Below are positions 6,641 through 14,922 of a DNA stretch of 16,323 bases, piece by piece (positions within the stretch are counted from its first letter, which is position 1; the number at the start of each line of letters is the position of its first letter). The position numbers and the translations under genes were made by a program. This DNA comes from Alphaproteobacteria bacterium UBA2964 (GTDB lineage: Bacteria > Pseudomonadota > Alphaproteobacteria > MPNO01 > UBA2964): the NCBI GenBank assembly GCA_002348425.1, contig DEBE01000101.1, positions 1 through 16,323 on the forward strand. Reading direction: 5' to 3'. Under the pieces are notes generated by a model. The model ran no database searches and was not told the DNA's origin. It was given only the letters and a program-made list of their open reading frames with translations.

Positions 6641-8887
6641 ATGACAGAACAAACAGTATTCCGTGTTGAAGGTATGAGCTGCGCGGCTTGTGTCGCACGG
6701 GTCGAATCTGTTATTGGCGAAGTTCCAGGTGTTGAAGATGTAAACGTTAATTTGGCTACTGGACGGGCCTCAATAACCTATATGGATAATGTTTGCGCAG
6801 ATGAAGATGTCCAACGGGCAATTAAATTGGCCGGTTATGGTGTCTCTAGCCTAAGAAACTTAAATGAAAAACATTCCAAACTGGTTGGTGGATTATTAAG
6901 GGATGTAGCGTGCGCAATTTCATTTACTTTGCCGTTATTGGTCATCGCTAAACTGCCCTTAATTCCAGTTGTGGCGACGACAATGTATGGGTTTTTGAAC
7001 AAGGAGGTGTGGTCCTTTCTGGAGCTGATTTTAGTAATACCAGTCGTTTTTATTGCTGGCTGGCGTTTTATAAGGACAGGGTGGACAGAAATTTTTCACC
7101 TTAGCCCAGGAATGAACAGTCTAGTGATGATCGGAGCAGGGTCAGCTTTTTTTTACTCGGTAGTTGGGATGTTTTGGCCGGACTTGTTTCCAAAAGGTAC
7201 GGTGCAATCTTATTTTGTTGCCTCGGCTGTGATAGTTACCTTGATTCTAATTGGCCGTTATCTTGAAGAATTAGCACGGAGTCGTATTTCCAAGTCCATC
7301 GAAGGCTTGATGGCTTTGGAACCACAGTTGGCTTGTGTTGTGAGGAATGGCGATCAAATCGAAATATCAGTTAACTCGCTCCAAGTTGGGGATGAGTTGA
7401 TTGTTCGACCTGGAGAAAGATTGGCCGCGGATGGTGTTGTTATAAAAGGTGAAAGCCAGGTCGATGAGGCGATGATAACAGGTGAGACATTACCGGCTGA
7501 AAAAACAAAGGGATCAAAAGTTATCGCTGGTACCATTAATCTCGCTGGGTCCATCACCTACCGAACAACGAGCATAGGTAATGATACTGTATTACGCCGT
7601 ATTATGGATTTGGTAGAACAAGCACAGAATGACAAACCTCGAGTGCAGCGGGTGGCCGATAAAGTAGCATCTATCTTTGTTCCAATTGTAATACTTGTTG
7701 CTGCCTTCACTTTTGGTGTTTGGATGATTTTGGGAGATGAGCAGGCGTTAGCATTCGGTTTTGTAGCCGCGATATCGGTTTTATTAATTGCTTGTCCATG
7801 CGCAATGGGACTCGCCACGCCGACGGCAATTATGGTGGGAACGTATCGTGGCGCCGAAACAGGTATACTAATAAAGAGTGGTAGTGCGCTCGAAAGCCTC
7901 GGTAAGGCAAATATGATATTATTCGATAAAACAGGTACATTGACCACTGGTAAGGTCAAGTTACTTGATTTTCTAAATCCTAAAACAGGAGAAAAAATTA
8001 AAGCGCCCGATGCAATTTTGGCAAAAATAGCAGCGGTTGAACGACATAGTGAGCATCCCTTATCTCAGGCGATTGTTGAAGCGGCGTTTGAAAAGAATCT
8101 TGATCTTCCATTAGCTCATGATTTTAAGGTGTTACCGGGAAAGGGAGTTTCAGCGACAGTTGAGCAAAAGGCCGTTTTTGTCGGTACCGAGAGGTTTCTA
8201 GAGGAGGAAGGGGTTAAGGTAGAAGATTCGAGGGACGTTATCAAAGTCATTACAGACAAGGGCAAAACACCGGTTATCGCAGCTTGCGATGGCGAGGTTA
8301 TTGCGGTTATGGGTTTAGGTGATGCGCTGAAGCCAGAAAGCAAGCGTACTGTTGAAGCTCTAAAGCATCTTGGTTTGGCAGTGGGGATGATAACAGGAGA
8401 TAACAAGGCAACCGCCACTTTCATCGCTTCGGAGTTGGATCTTGACCGAGTGATTGCTGAAACATTGCCGGGGGAAAAGGCTAGCGAGATCGAAAAGTTA
8501 CAAAAAGCGGGATTCAATATAGTATTTGTAGGGGATGGTATTAACGATGCACCAGCCTTAGTGACGGCGGATACTGGAATTGCTATAGGTACCGGGACAG
8601 ACGTAGCCTTTGATGCAGCTGAACTTGTTATTATGTCAGGTGACGTTCGCGGTGTTGCAAAGGCTATAATGCTTGCGAGGGGAACCCTTCGCACTATTCG
8701 CTATAATTTCTTTTGGGCATACGGGTATAATGTGGCGTTAATTCCGGTGGCGGCAGGACTTTTCTTTCCCTTCTTTGGTTGGCTCCTTAACCCTATGTTG
8801 GCGGCTGCAGCGATGAGCATCTCCAGTGTCTTCGTAATAACCAATTCGTTGAGATTAAGGAAGTTGGCTCTGCCACTTTCTATCTAG
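6641..8887 (+). CDS. copA: Copper-exporting P1B-type ATPase
   Basis: This 748-residue inner-membrane pump starts with one heavy-metal-associated domain (GMSCAAC, residues 11-17). Then come four membrane segments, the actuator TGE (280-282), the CPC metal site (385-387), the phosphorylation loop DKTGT (429-433), the HP dipeptide (472-473), GDGINDAP (631-638), and last-helix signatures YN (696-697) and MSISS (725-729). These last residues mark the Cu(I)-specific P1B-1 subclass, so it exports Cu(I) from the cytoplasm or supplies it to cuproenzymes. No Shine-Dalgarno is seen before the ATG. A TATTAT at 6629-6634 lies where a -10 box would place the transcript start near the ATG, so a leaderless mRNA is possible. 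It is divergent from the flavin monooxygenase gene. Confidence 0.95.
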   Translation: MTEQTVFRVEGMSCAACVARVESVIGEVPGVEDVNVNLATGRASITYMDNVCADEDVQRAIKLAGYGVSSLRNLNEKHSKLVGGLLRDVACAISFTLPLLVIAKLPLIPVVATTMYGFLNKEVWSFLELILVIPVVFIAGWRFIRTGWTEIFHLSPGMNSLVMIGAGSAFFYSVVGMFWPDLFPKGTVQSYFVASAVIVTLILIGRYLEELARSRISKSIEGLMALEPQLACVVRNGDQIEISVNSLQVGDELIVRPGERLAADGVVIKGESQVDEAMITGETLPAEKTKGSKVIAGTINLAGSITYRTTSIGNDTVLRRIMDLVEQAQNDKPRVQRVADKVASIFVPIVILVAAFTFGVWMILGDEQALAFGFVAAISVLLIACPCAMGLATPTAIMVGTYRGAETGILIKSGSALESLGKANMILFDKTGTLTTGKVKLLDFLNPKTGEKIKAPDAILAKIAAVERHSEHPLSQAIVEAAFEKNLDLPLAHDFKVLPGKGVSATVEQKAVFVGTERFLEEEGVKVEDSRDVIKVITDKGKTPVIAACDGEVIAVMGLGDALKPESKRTVEALKHLGLAVGMITGDNKATATFIASELDLDRVIAETLPGEKASEIEKLQKAGFNIVFVGDGINDAPALVTADTGIAIGTGTDVAFDAAELVIMSGDVRGVAKAIMLARGTLRTIRYNFFWAYGYNVALIPVAAGLFFPFFGWLLNPMLAAAAMSISSVFVITNSLRLRKLALPLSI

Positions 8888-8919
8888 AGTATGGGTACAA
8901 GGCGGCCTGATTTTTGTTT

Positions 8920-9984
8920 TTAAAGCCCATAAAATCCCTTTGCATTATCAATCAACATTTTACGGGCTTGGCTGTCAGTTATTTTGCCGTCGTTGACCCA
9001 TTCTTGGACGCCTTGGAAGGCGTCAAGATTGGCTGAAATATCGGTATGACTATAGTCGGTGCCAATCATCAAATTGTCTTCAGTGCCAAATTTAAGAATA
9101 TTCGCAACATCGTCGATTATATCTATTGTGATAAAGGCCCTGTTTTTCTGAAAAAGGTCCGGTGCAAGATCATAAAGTTCAGGCAGAACCTTCTCCTGCC
9201 CCCGTTCTGCTTGTCGCGTCCTAGCACCCACCTGAGAAACCATGTAGGGTATCCATGAGGCACCAGCCTCAATAAAACCGAAACGAAGATTGGGGAACCT
9301 TGCTGGTAAATTAGAAGTTACGACCTCTGTAAATGAATGCATTATGGGAAAGCCTCGGTCCCATTCATCGTCAGTTATCGGGTGTCCGGTGTGAATACAC
9401 ATGGGTAAATCAAGTGCACTTGCTTCCTCATATACAGGAAAAAAATGTGGGTCAACAACGGCACGATTTAAATCAAAACCACGCTTAAAAAAACCACAGG
9501 CACCATTATCCTTAGCCCAACGGAGTTCCTCCGCGGCAGCCTCGGGACGCATAAATGGAAGCATTGCTGCCCAGCGAAGTCGGCCATCCGTCTTGGAACA
9601 TTTTTCAGCAAGCCAGCGATTATATGTTGTGGTGAGCGCCCATTCTGCCTCAGCATTTTCGGTGGTATATCGAATGAAAAATGTAGGAAAAATTACCTGA
9701 ACCTCGACACCCATTTGGTCCATATGAGCTATTCTTCCAGGCACATCTTCAAGCTCTCGATAGACACGAAGAGGGTGGTTGATCTCGTCCCGAATTGCTC
9801 GATTTTGCATGTGGTTTTCAACAAGCCACATCCGCGTGTCTAGTCCTCGGTAGCCAGCATGGTGATTTACTTCTGAGGGCATATTGACTGTTACCGGAAT
9901 ATATTTTTCGTATTCGGTGCCGACTAACTTGGACCAAGTGCTCTCGGATTCATCTATGTGGGTATCTGCATCAATAATAGACAC
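8920..9984 (-). CDS. Amidohydrolase-2 family metal-dependent hydrolase
   Basis: The product, 354 residues from the chosen GTG, is a TIM-barrel amidohydrolase of the ACMSD/decarboxylase-related group. Seen are the N-terminal DADTHID, CIHTGHP with His198, the RFGFIEAGASWIPY strand with Glu239, and IGTDYSH with Asp310 and His313. Relatives act as hydrolases or non-oxidative decarboxylases on cyclic substrates; which applies here is unknown. The GTG at 9982-9984 is preferred: GGAG lies eight bases upstream, and the N-terminus MSIIDADTHID matches the family. An ATG at 10024-10026 would add 14 unrelated residues. It is divergent from the UbiD-type gene and convergent with copA. Confidence 0.87.
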   Translation of the reverse strand: MSIIDADTHIDESESTWSKLVGTEYEKYIPVTVNMPSEVNHHAGYRGLDTRMWLVENHMQNRAIRDEINHPLRVYRELEDVPGRIAHMDQMGVEVQVIFPTFFIRYTTENAEAEWALTTTYNRWLAEKCSKTDGRLRWAAMLPFMRPEAAAEELRWAKDNGACGFFKRGFDLNRAVVDPHFFPVYEEASALDLPMCIHTGHPITDDEWDRGFPIMHSFTEVVTSNLPARFPNLRFGFIEAGASWIPYMVSQVGARTRQAERGQEKVLPELYDLAPDLFQKNRAFITIDIIDDVANILKFGTEDNLMIGTDYSHTDISANLDAFQGVQEWVNDGKITDSQARKMLIDNAKGFYGL

Positions 9985-9992
9985 TTTCAAAT

Positions 9993-9996
9993 CTCC
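9993..9996 (-). promoter_or_regulatory. Shine-Dalgarno supporting a GTG start
   Basis: GGAG on the minus strand lies eight bases before the GTG at 9984. It favours that start over the upstream ATG at 10026 for the amidohydrolase. Confidence 0.5.
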
Positions 9997-10192
9997 AAAA
10001 CTGCTAGAGGATGTTACTATGTACATGCTTTATCTGCATGCTTTTTGTTTAAGTATTCTGCCTCTATTTTTTTTAAGCAATAAAATATTAAAACCACAAT
10101 TTTAATAGTGGGATTGTAAGAACGAACTTAGCTTGTGTCTATGCCTTGCATTTCATACACCAAATGTGTGACATGCATCCAACGCCGGATTA

Positions 10193-10206
10193 AGATTGAT
10201 TAATCT
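10193..10206. promoter_or_regulatory. Inverted repeat AGATT-N4-AATCT upstream of UbiD-type gene
   Basis: A 5-base-arm palindrome lies 29 bases before the ATG of the decarboxylase gene, in the roughly 250-base divergent region. It is a possible operator, but the AT-rich setting makes chance occurrence plausible. The rest of the intergenic stretch shows nothing I can name. Confidence 0.25.
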
Positions 10207-10235
10207 AATTTCAAAAATTAATACAGGTTGCCCAA

Positions 10236-11849
10236 ATGCCCTATCGTGATTTACGCGACTACATTGAAGAACTCACTCGTCGCGATCTACTTTATGTAAT
10301 TGAGGATGAGATTAGTAAAGACACTGAACTTGTACCCCTCGTGCGTTTGCAGTTCCGGGGTTTGGCGGAGCCTCAACGGAAAGCATTCTGGTTCAAAAAT
10401 GTAACTGATGCGCGTGGCATAAATTTTGAAGCCTCTGTTCTCTTAGGTGCTCTTGGTAGTTCTCGCGTTATCTATGGGGCAGCACTAGGTGTTGGTTCGG
10501 ATGAGATTGGCAAGAAATGGGCCTCTGTACACGGGAACCATCTAGTGCCTACTCTCGTTGATAGCCAAGATGCAACCGTAAAGGAAGTGATCCTGAAAGA
10601 ACCCAATCTGGGCCAAGGTGCAGATCGATTTCCACATTTGGTCTCTACACCAGGGTTTGATCCTGCTCCATTTTTAACCGCTGGTGTCTGGGTTAGTCGA
10701 GATCCAGAAAATGGCGGTTACAATACAGGAATTTACCGCGGTATGATTAAAGCGCCAGATCGAATTGGGTGTGCTACGGATGTGTCCACCCAGCATCTTG
10801 CAATTCAATGGGAGAAAGCACGAAGGATGGGAAAGCATCTTGAGGTGGCGGTGTTTATTGGGGGACCTCCGGCTTTGCTAATGGCTGCAGCAGCCAAAGT
10901 ACCCTACGGTGTTGATGAATTTGGAATAGCAGGAGCCCTTAATGGAGCGCCTATAGAGGTCGTTCAAGCCGAGACTTTCGACTGTGTTGTTCCAGCGCAT
11001 GCAGAAATAGTTATGGAGGGTATTATCCGGACCGATATTCTTGAACCGGAGGCGCCATTCGGTGAGGCCAGCGGCTATCTTGGCCCAAGAAAGATGGAAA
11101 AAGTTTTTGAAATTAAAGCGATAAGCCATCGGAAAAACCCGATCTATCAGGGTATCGTCAGTGAGTTTCCACCCAGTGAAAGTACGGTCATGCGCAAGGC
11201 AGCATTCGATGGTATTTACACAAATCATTTGCGGACATCATGTAACATCCCTTCGGTTGTTAAAGTGGCGTGTCATGAAATGGCCAGCTGTAATATGCTC
11301 TTCGTCATACAATTAGACCGACCTGAACTAGGACAGCCTTGGCAGGCGTTGCGGGCTGCTGCCGCGTTTGATGCCTCTTTGGGTAAAATGTTTATCGCTG
11401 TTGACTCAGATGTCGATCCAGATTCAATGGATGCAGTTTTATGGGCACTATCTTATAGCATGCAGCCACACCGTGATGTTGAAATCGTAAGAGGAAAGGT
11501 GCCAAGGCTAGACCCGTCAGTGACACCATCAGAAAACCCAAGGCAGTTTGCTTATCCGGATGGACAGGGCACATCGACAATGTTGATAAATGCGTGCAGA
11601 GAGCACCCCTACTTGCCTGTTTCACTGCCTAGGGAAGATTTTATGAGAGCAGCTAAAGATCGGTGGGATATGCTTAACCTTCCCAAGCTTGATCTAAAAT
11701 CACCATGGTTCGGTTATCCCTTAACAGAATGGACCGACGAAAATCAGGAGGAAGCAGAGTTTGCGGTTACTGGACAATATTTCAAAACCGGCGAAAAACT
11801 GATCGGTCGACGAAGTACGCCGGATGGAAAGGCAATCAAAAAAAGTTAG
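10236..11849 (+). CDS. UbiD-family prenylated-FMN decarboxylase
   Basis: The 537-residue product carries the UbiD pattern: GIYRGMI with Arg168 and EPEAPFGEASGY (residues 270-281). The latter has Glu272 and Glu277 five apart, matching the Arg-Glu-Glu catalytic set of Fdc1/UbiD enzymes. The family reversibly (de)carboxylates aromatic, heteroaromatic or alpha,beta-unsaturated acids with prenylated FMN made by a UbiX-type transferase. No ubiX is in the window. The crotonase gene follows after 19 bases on the same strand, so the two form an operon. That, and the surrounding oxygenases, make a catabolic role more likely than ubiquinone synthesis. A weak ribosome site (AGG) precedes the ATG. Confidence 0.93.
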   Translation: MPYRDLRDYIEELTRRDLLYVIEDEISKDTELVPLVRLQFRGLAEPQRKAFWFKNVTDARGINFEASVLLGALGSSRVIYGAALGVGSDEIGKKWASVHGNHLVPTLVDSQDATVKEVILKEPNLGQGADRFPHLVSTPGFDPAPFLTAGVWVSRDPENGGYNTGIYRGMIKAPDRIGCATDVSTQHLAIQWEKARRMGKHLEVAVFIGGPPALLMAAAAKVPYGVDEFGIAGALNGAPIEVVQAETFDCVVPAHAEIVMEGIIRTDILEPEAPFGEASGYLGPRKMEKVFEIKAISHRKNPIYQGIVSEFPPSESTVMRKAAFDGIYTNHLRTSCNIPSVVKVACHEMASCNMLFVIQLDRPELGQPWQALRAAAAFDASLGKMFIAVDSDVDPDSMDAVLWALSYSMQPHRDVEIVRGKVPRLDPSVTPSENPRQFAYPDGQGTSTMLINACREHPYLPVSLPREDFMRAAKDRWDMLNLPKLDLKSPWFGYPLTEWTDENQEEAEFAVTGQYFKTGEKLIGRRSTPDGKAIKKS

Positions 11850-11868
11850 CACGTAGTGGGAGTTATTT

Positions 11869-12705
11869 ATGTTGAATAACTGGATAAAATTGAAAGAGTG
11901 GCCGGAACTGTTTCTGGAAAGCCTAGAGGAAGCGGGGGTGGCCCGTATAACTTTCAATAGACCTAGAAAACGTAACGCATTAAATGAATCTATTGTTGGT
12001 GCTTTTTTTGAGGCACTTGAGAAAATTCGTGCTGACAGAGAAATTAAAGCTGTCATTACCCGTGGCGCGGGATCTGTTTATAGTGCCGGGCTAGATTTAC
12101 ATTTTTTAAGGTCAGTAAGTAATTCCGGATTACTTGACTGGGATCGTCCAACGCCCACAATACAGCTTGCGGAGGTGTTACGAGAGTTTCCCAGAATTTT
12201 GATCGCGCAAGTGCATGGATACTGTTTGGGAGGTGCTCTTGGAATTATGAACTGTCACGATCTAGTCTTCGCAGCGGACGATGCGCAGTTTGGTATGCCA
12301 GAGATATTAAGAGGGAGTTTTGGTCAGCTTGTGACCAGCACGCTGGTGCATGGTTCTATACCACTGAAAAAGGTCACACTGATGCAACTTGTGGGCCAGA
12401 ATATTTCTGGCGCAGAGGCTGATCGTTGGGGCGTCATCTCTAAATCCGTACCCCCTAGTAAACTCGAGGAAACTGTGACGGATATAGCTCGTGGTATAGG
12501 GTCTAGACACTTAGCGCCATTAGAACATTCCAAAATTACAGTGCAGATGGGGCGTGACTTGTCTCTATCACAGGCACTTCAGCTAGATCAATTGGTAGGC
12601 CAACGGTTGAGGCGTGTAATGGACCCACTAGGTGATGTTGATTCTTACCTGAATTCACAAAAAGGGGGTCCAAACTTGAAATATAAGCGTCCTGATGTTG
12701 AGTAA
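11869..12705 (+). CDS. Enoyl-CoA hydratase/isomerase (crotonase) family protein
   Basis: This 278-residue crotonase-fold protein has RPRKRNALN at residues 31-39. The two oxyanion-hole segments are SAGLD (72-76) and GYCLGGA (117-123). FGMPEI places Glu145 where enoyl-CoA hydratase has its first catalytic Glu (E144 of the rat enzyme). The second catalytic Glu position appears to be lost: the GSFGQ stretch has no acid. It may therefore be an isomerase, hydrolase or lyase rather than a classic hydratase. GGGAG lies six bases before the ATG. It is the second gene of the operon with the UbiD-type gene, so it should act on a CoA thioester in the same route. Its stop lies only nine bases from that of the convergent flavin reductase. 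Confidence 0.88.
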   Translation: MLNNWIKLKEWPELFLESLEEAGVARITFNRPRKRNALNESIVGAFFEALEKIRADREIKAVITRGAGSVYSAGLDLHFLRSVSNSGLLDWDRPTPTIQLAEVLREFPRILIAQVHGYCLGGALGIMNCHDLVFAADDAQFGMPEILRGSFGQLVTSTLVHGSIPLKKVTLMQLVGQNISGAEADRWGVISKSVPPSKLEETVTDIARGIGSRHLAPLEHSKITVQMGRDLSLSQALQLDQLVGQRLRRVMDPLGDVDSYLNSQKGGPNLKYKRPDVE

Positions 12706-12714
12706 AGTAATCTG

Positions 12715-13395
12715 TTAATCTTTTTTTGGGCTTGCCTCTCCAACTAGTCCGACACGTCGGCGTTTGGCTAGTTCCCCCTCGTCCAAGGGGGGCATTGAAA
12801 ATATCGAGTCGACCGATGTGTAATCATAATATCCCATCCGCGCAAGTGGACGAATTTTTATGACATCAACTTTTCCTTCGTCATTAAGGTATTCGTCATC
12901 TATATGAACACCTAATACTTTGCCAATCACTAGACTACTATTATGGCCTGGTGAATTGGCTGGTAGGGTTAGTGTTGTAAACCAACAACACTCCATATGT
13001 ACTGGTGATTCCGCAACTCGCGGCGGTTGGACCATCTTTGATGGAGCAGGTGTTAGACCAGCCATTTCGAGTTCATCCACCTCCGGGCCGACAAAGTTTG
13101 AAGAAAGATTAACTTCTTCACGAAGCTCATAAGTTGCCATGTTGAAGACAAATTCACCCGTTTGCTCTATATTCCAAACCGTGTCTTTTAAACGATTACG
13201 ATCTGGGTGGGCCCCAGCTGAAATCATTACATGTGGAGGATCAAAATTTAGCATGGTCCACTGGCTGAAAGGAGCGAGATTGACAACCCCCTCTGGACTC
13301 AGCGTGGAAAGCCAGCCAATTGCCCTAGGAACAACGAGTGATTTGAATGGATTATATTCCAAACCGTGATTATTTTTTTCTGTGTCATAGAACAT
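12715..13395 (-). CDS. Flavin reductase-like FMN-binding split-barrel protein
   Basis: The 226-residue product has the flavin-reductase-like split barrel. PRAIGWLST (23-31) and VVNLAPFSQW (38-46) form the FMN-binding part, followed by PPHVMIS. A C-terminal RPLARMGYYDYTSVDSIFSM segment is typical of the larger members. Such proteins use NAD(P)H to make free reduced flavin for two-component monooxygenases, or bind flavin for their own reactions. It is the only candidate partner in the window for the HsaA-like and luciferase-like oxygenases, a link that is inferred. AGGAG lies seven bases before the ATG. It is divergent from the MFS transporter gene. Confidence 0.88.
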   Translation of the reverse strand: MFYDTEKNNHGLEYNPFKSLVVPRAIGWLSTLSPEGVVNLAPFSQWTMLNFDPPHVMISAGAHPDRNRLKDTVWNIEQTGEFVFNMATYELREEVNLSSNFVGPEVDELEMAGLTPAPSKMVQPPRVAESPVHMECCWFTTLTLPANSPGHNSSLVIGKVLGVHIDDEYLNDEGKVDVIKIRPLARMGYYDYTSVDSIFSMPPLDEGELAKRRRVGLVGEASPKKD

Positions 13396-13468
13396 TTTAT
13401 TCTCCTATTCGTCATATACTCTTTCCTGACCATCCAATTGAAGGCATCATTATTAAAAAATTTCAAGA

Positions 13469-14914
13469 ATGATGAACGACAGGAACACGATAAAGGCTGA
13501 AAATCAAAATCCAAAGGCCCACTGGGGTGATTTATTTCGCGATGGTCGAAGTATTTACTCTGTTTTAATAATACTGGGTGTTTGCCTGCATGCCCTGCAG
13601 ATACTCGTAATTGCTATTATAATGCCAACTGTTGTGGCCGATATCGGAGGTGCTGGCTACTACACCTGGCCGGCTATGCTCTACACTATCGGATCAATAA
13701 TTGGGGCGGCATGTGTTGGACCCCTGTGGAATTGGCTTGGTGTTCGTTTAGGTTATGGTGCTAGTGCTCTAGCATTTTTAGCTGGCACCATTGGTTGCGC
13801 ATTTTCTCCAGATATGTTGCTTCTAAATATTTTTAGAGGTCTTCAGGGACTAGCTAGCGGATTAGTTGTTGGTGGGGGAATGGCTTTAATAAGTGGTTTG
13901 TTTGATGAATCACTTCGTAAAAAAATGCTTGCTGCTTATCAGGCAACATGGATGGCAGCGCAGCTTTTGGGTCCAGTAATGGGCGGACTTTTTGCTCAGA
14001 TAGATTGGTGGAGAGGGTCTTTCTGGAGTATGGTTCCAATTATAATAGTCTTTGCATTTCTTGCCATAAGGTACCTACCTGACCAACTACCAAATGAAGA
14101 AAAATCGGATAAAAAGAATCATTTGCCATTATTACGGCTTTTAATCCTCAGCGGTGGAGTGTTTTGCGTGGCCTTGGCCGGTAGAGACAACAATATTTAT
14201 TTTATTTTTATTATGATTGTTATGGCGTTATTTTTGATTTGGTTGGCGTTTAAACTCGATCAGCGTTCAAAAAATAAGCTCTACCCTAGCCGAGCCTTAT
14301 CAATATTTTCTCCTGTAGGGTTAGCTCTTTGGATAATACTCCTGGTTGGCATGGTTCATACAACCGTACCTCTTTTATTGCCGTTGTTATTGCAGGTTGT
14401 CCACGGGGTAGATCCAATTTTCGTAAGTTTGATCAGTTTGGTTATTTCTGGAGGCTGGACGGCTGGTACCTTTGCTGTTTCAGGTTGGAATGGATCAAAG
14501 GAGTTAGTGGCCCTTAGGTTAGGACCCATATTCATGATATTAGGGTTAATAGGCGTCTCAATTACGGCCATGCAACCACTCCTAATGGTCTTGACGGTGG
14601 CTTCTTTTGTAATGGGATTTGGTATGGGCATGCAAAATGTTCATCTTATAGCAAGGACTATGTCACTGGCTGTGAAAGGTGAAGAGAGGACTACTTCCGC
14701 TGCGATGACGTCTATCCGTTCTCTTGGTACTGCGTTCGGTGCCGCTATCGCTGGATTGGTTACTAATCTGGCAGGGTTAGGCAATGCGACCACAGCTTCG
14801 GAAGTCGGCCCCGCTGTTACGGCCGCTTACACCTTCGCCCTGATCCCTCTGATTATGGCAACCTTTATGATGTTTTCTTTAATAAGACTCACTCGGCCCA
14901 ATGCAACTAACTAA
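13469..14914 (+). CDS. MFS family transporter
   Basis: This 481-residue hydrophobic protein has about 12-14 predicted membrane spans in the major facilitator pattern. A first-half GPLWNWLGVRLG loop stands at the motif-A position, GLQGLASGLVVGG follows, and there is a hydrophilic central loop (DQLPNEEKSDKKN) between the halves. The substrate is unknown. Its place between a flavin reductase and a decarboxylase-like amidohydrolase suggests transport of the cluster's organic acid or its product, but drug efflux (DHA2-like) cannot be excluded. The start may be this ATG or the one directly after it (13472); no clear ribosome site separates them. Confidence 0.88.
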   Translation: MMNDRNTIKAENQNPKAHWGDLFRDGRSIYSVLIILGVCLHALQILVIAIIMPTVVADIGGAGYYTWPAMLYTIGSIIGAACVGPLWNWLGVRLGYGASALAFLAGTIGCAFSPDMLLLNIFRGLQGLASGLVVGGGMALISGLFDESLRKKMLAAYQATWMAAQLLGPVMGGLFAQIDWWRGSFWSMVPIIIVFAFLAIRYLPDQLPNEEKSDKKNHLPLLRLLILSGGVFCVALAGRDNNIYFIFIMIVMALFLIWLAFKLDQRSKNKLYPSRALSIFSPVGLALWIILLVGMVHTTVPLLLPLLLQVVHGVDPIFVSLISLVISGGWTAGTFAVSGWNGSKELVALRLGPIFMILGLIGVSITAMQPLLMVLTVASFVMGFGMGMQNVHLIARTMSLAVKGEERTTSAAMTSIRSLGTAFGAAIAGLVTNLAGLGNATTASEVGPAVTAAYTFALIPLIMATFMMFSLIRLTRPNATN

Positions 14915-14922
14915 AGTCATTA

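Noticed and set aside
8116..8694. 192-codon antisense frame inside copA
   Set aside because: It is low-complexity (Ser, Ala, Pro, Ile rich) and has no recognisable domain. It is a shadow of the ATPase gene, as is the frame at 7558-7959.
8890..8941. TATGGG ... CCCATA inverted repeat after copA
   Set aside because: The arms are only 6 bases with a 40-base gap, and the second arm is inside the amidohydrolase coding end. This is probably chance.
9985..10026. ATG-initiated 14-residue N-terminal extension of the first amidohydrolase
   Set aside because: The extension has no counterpart in the family start I recognise, and a better-placed ribosome site serves the GTG at 9984.
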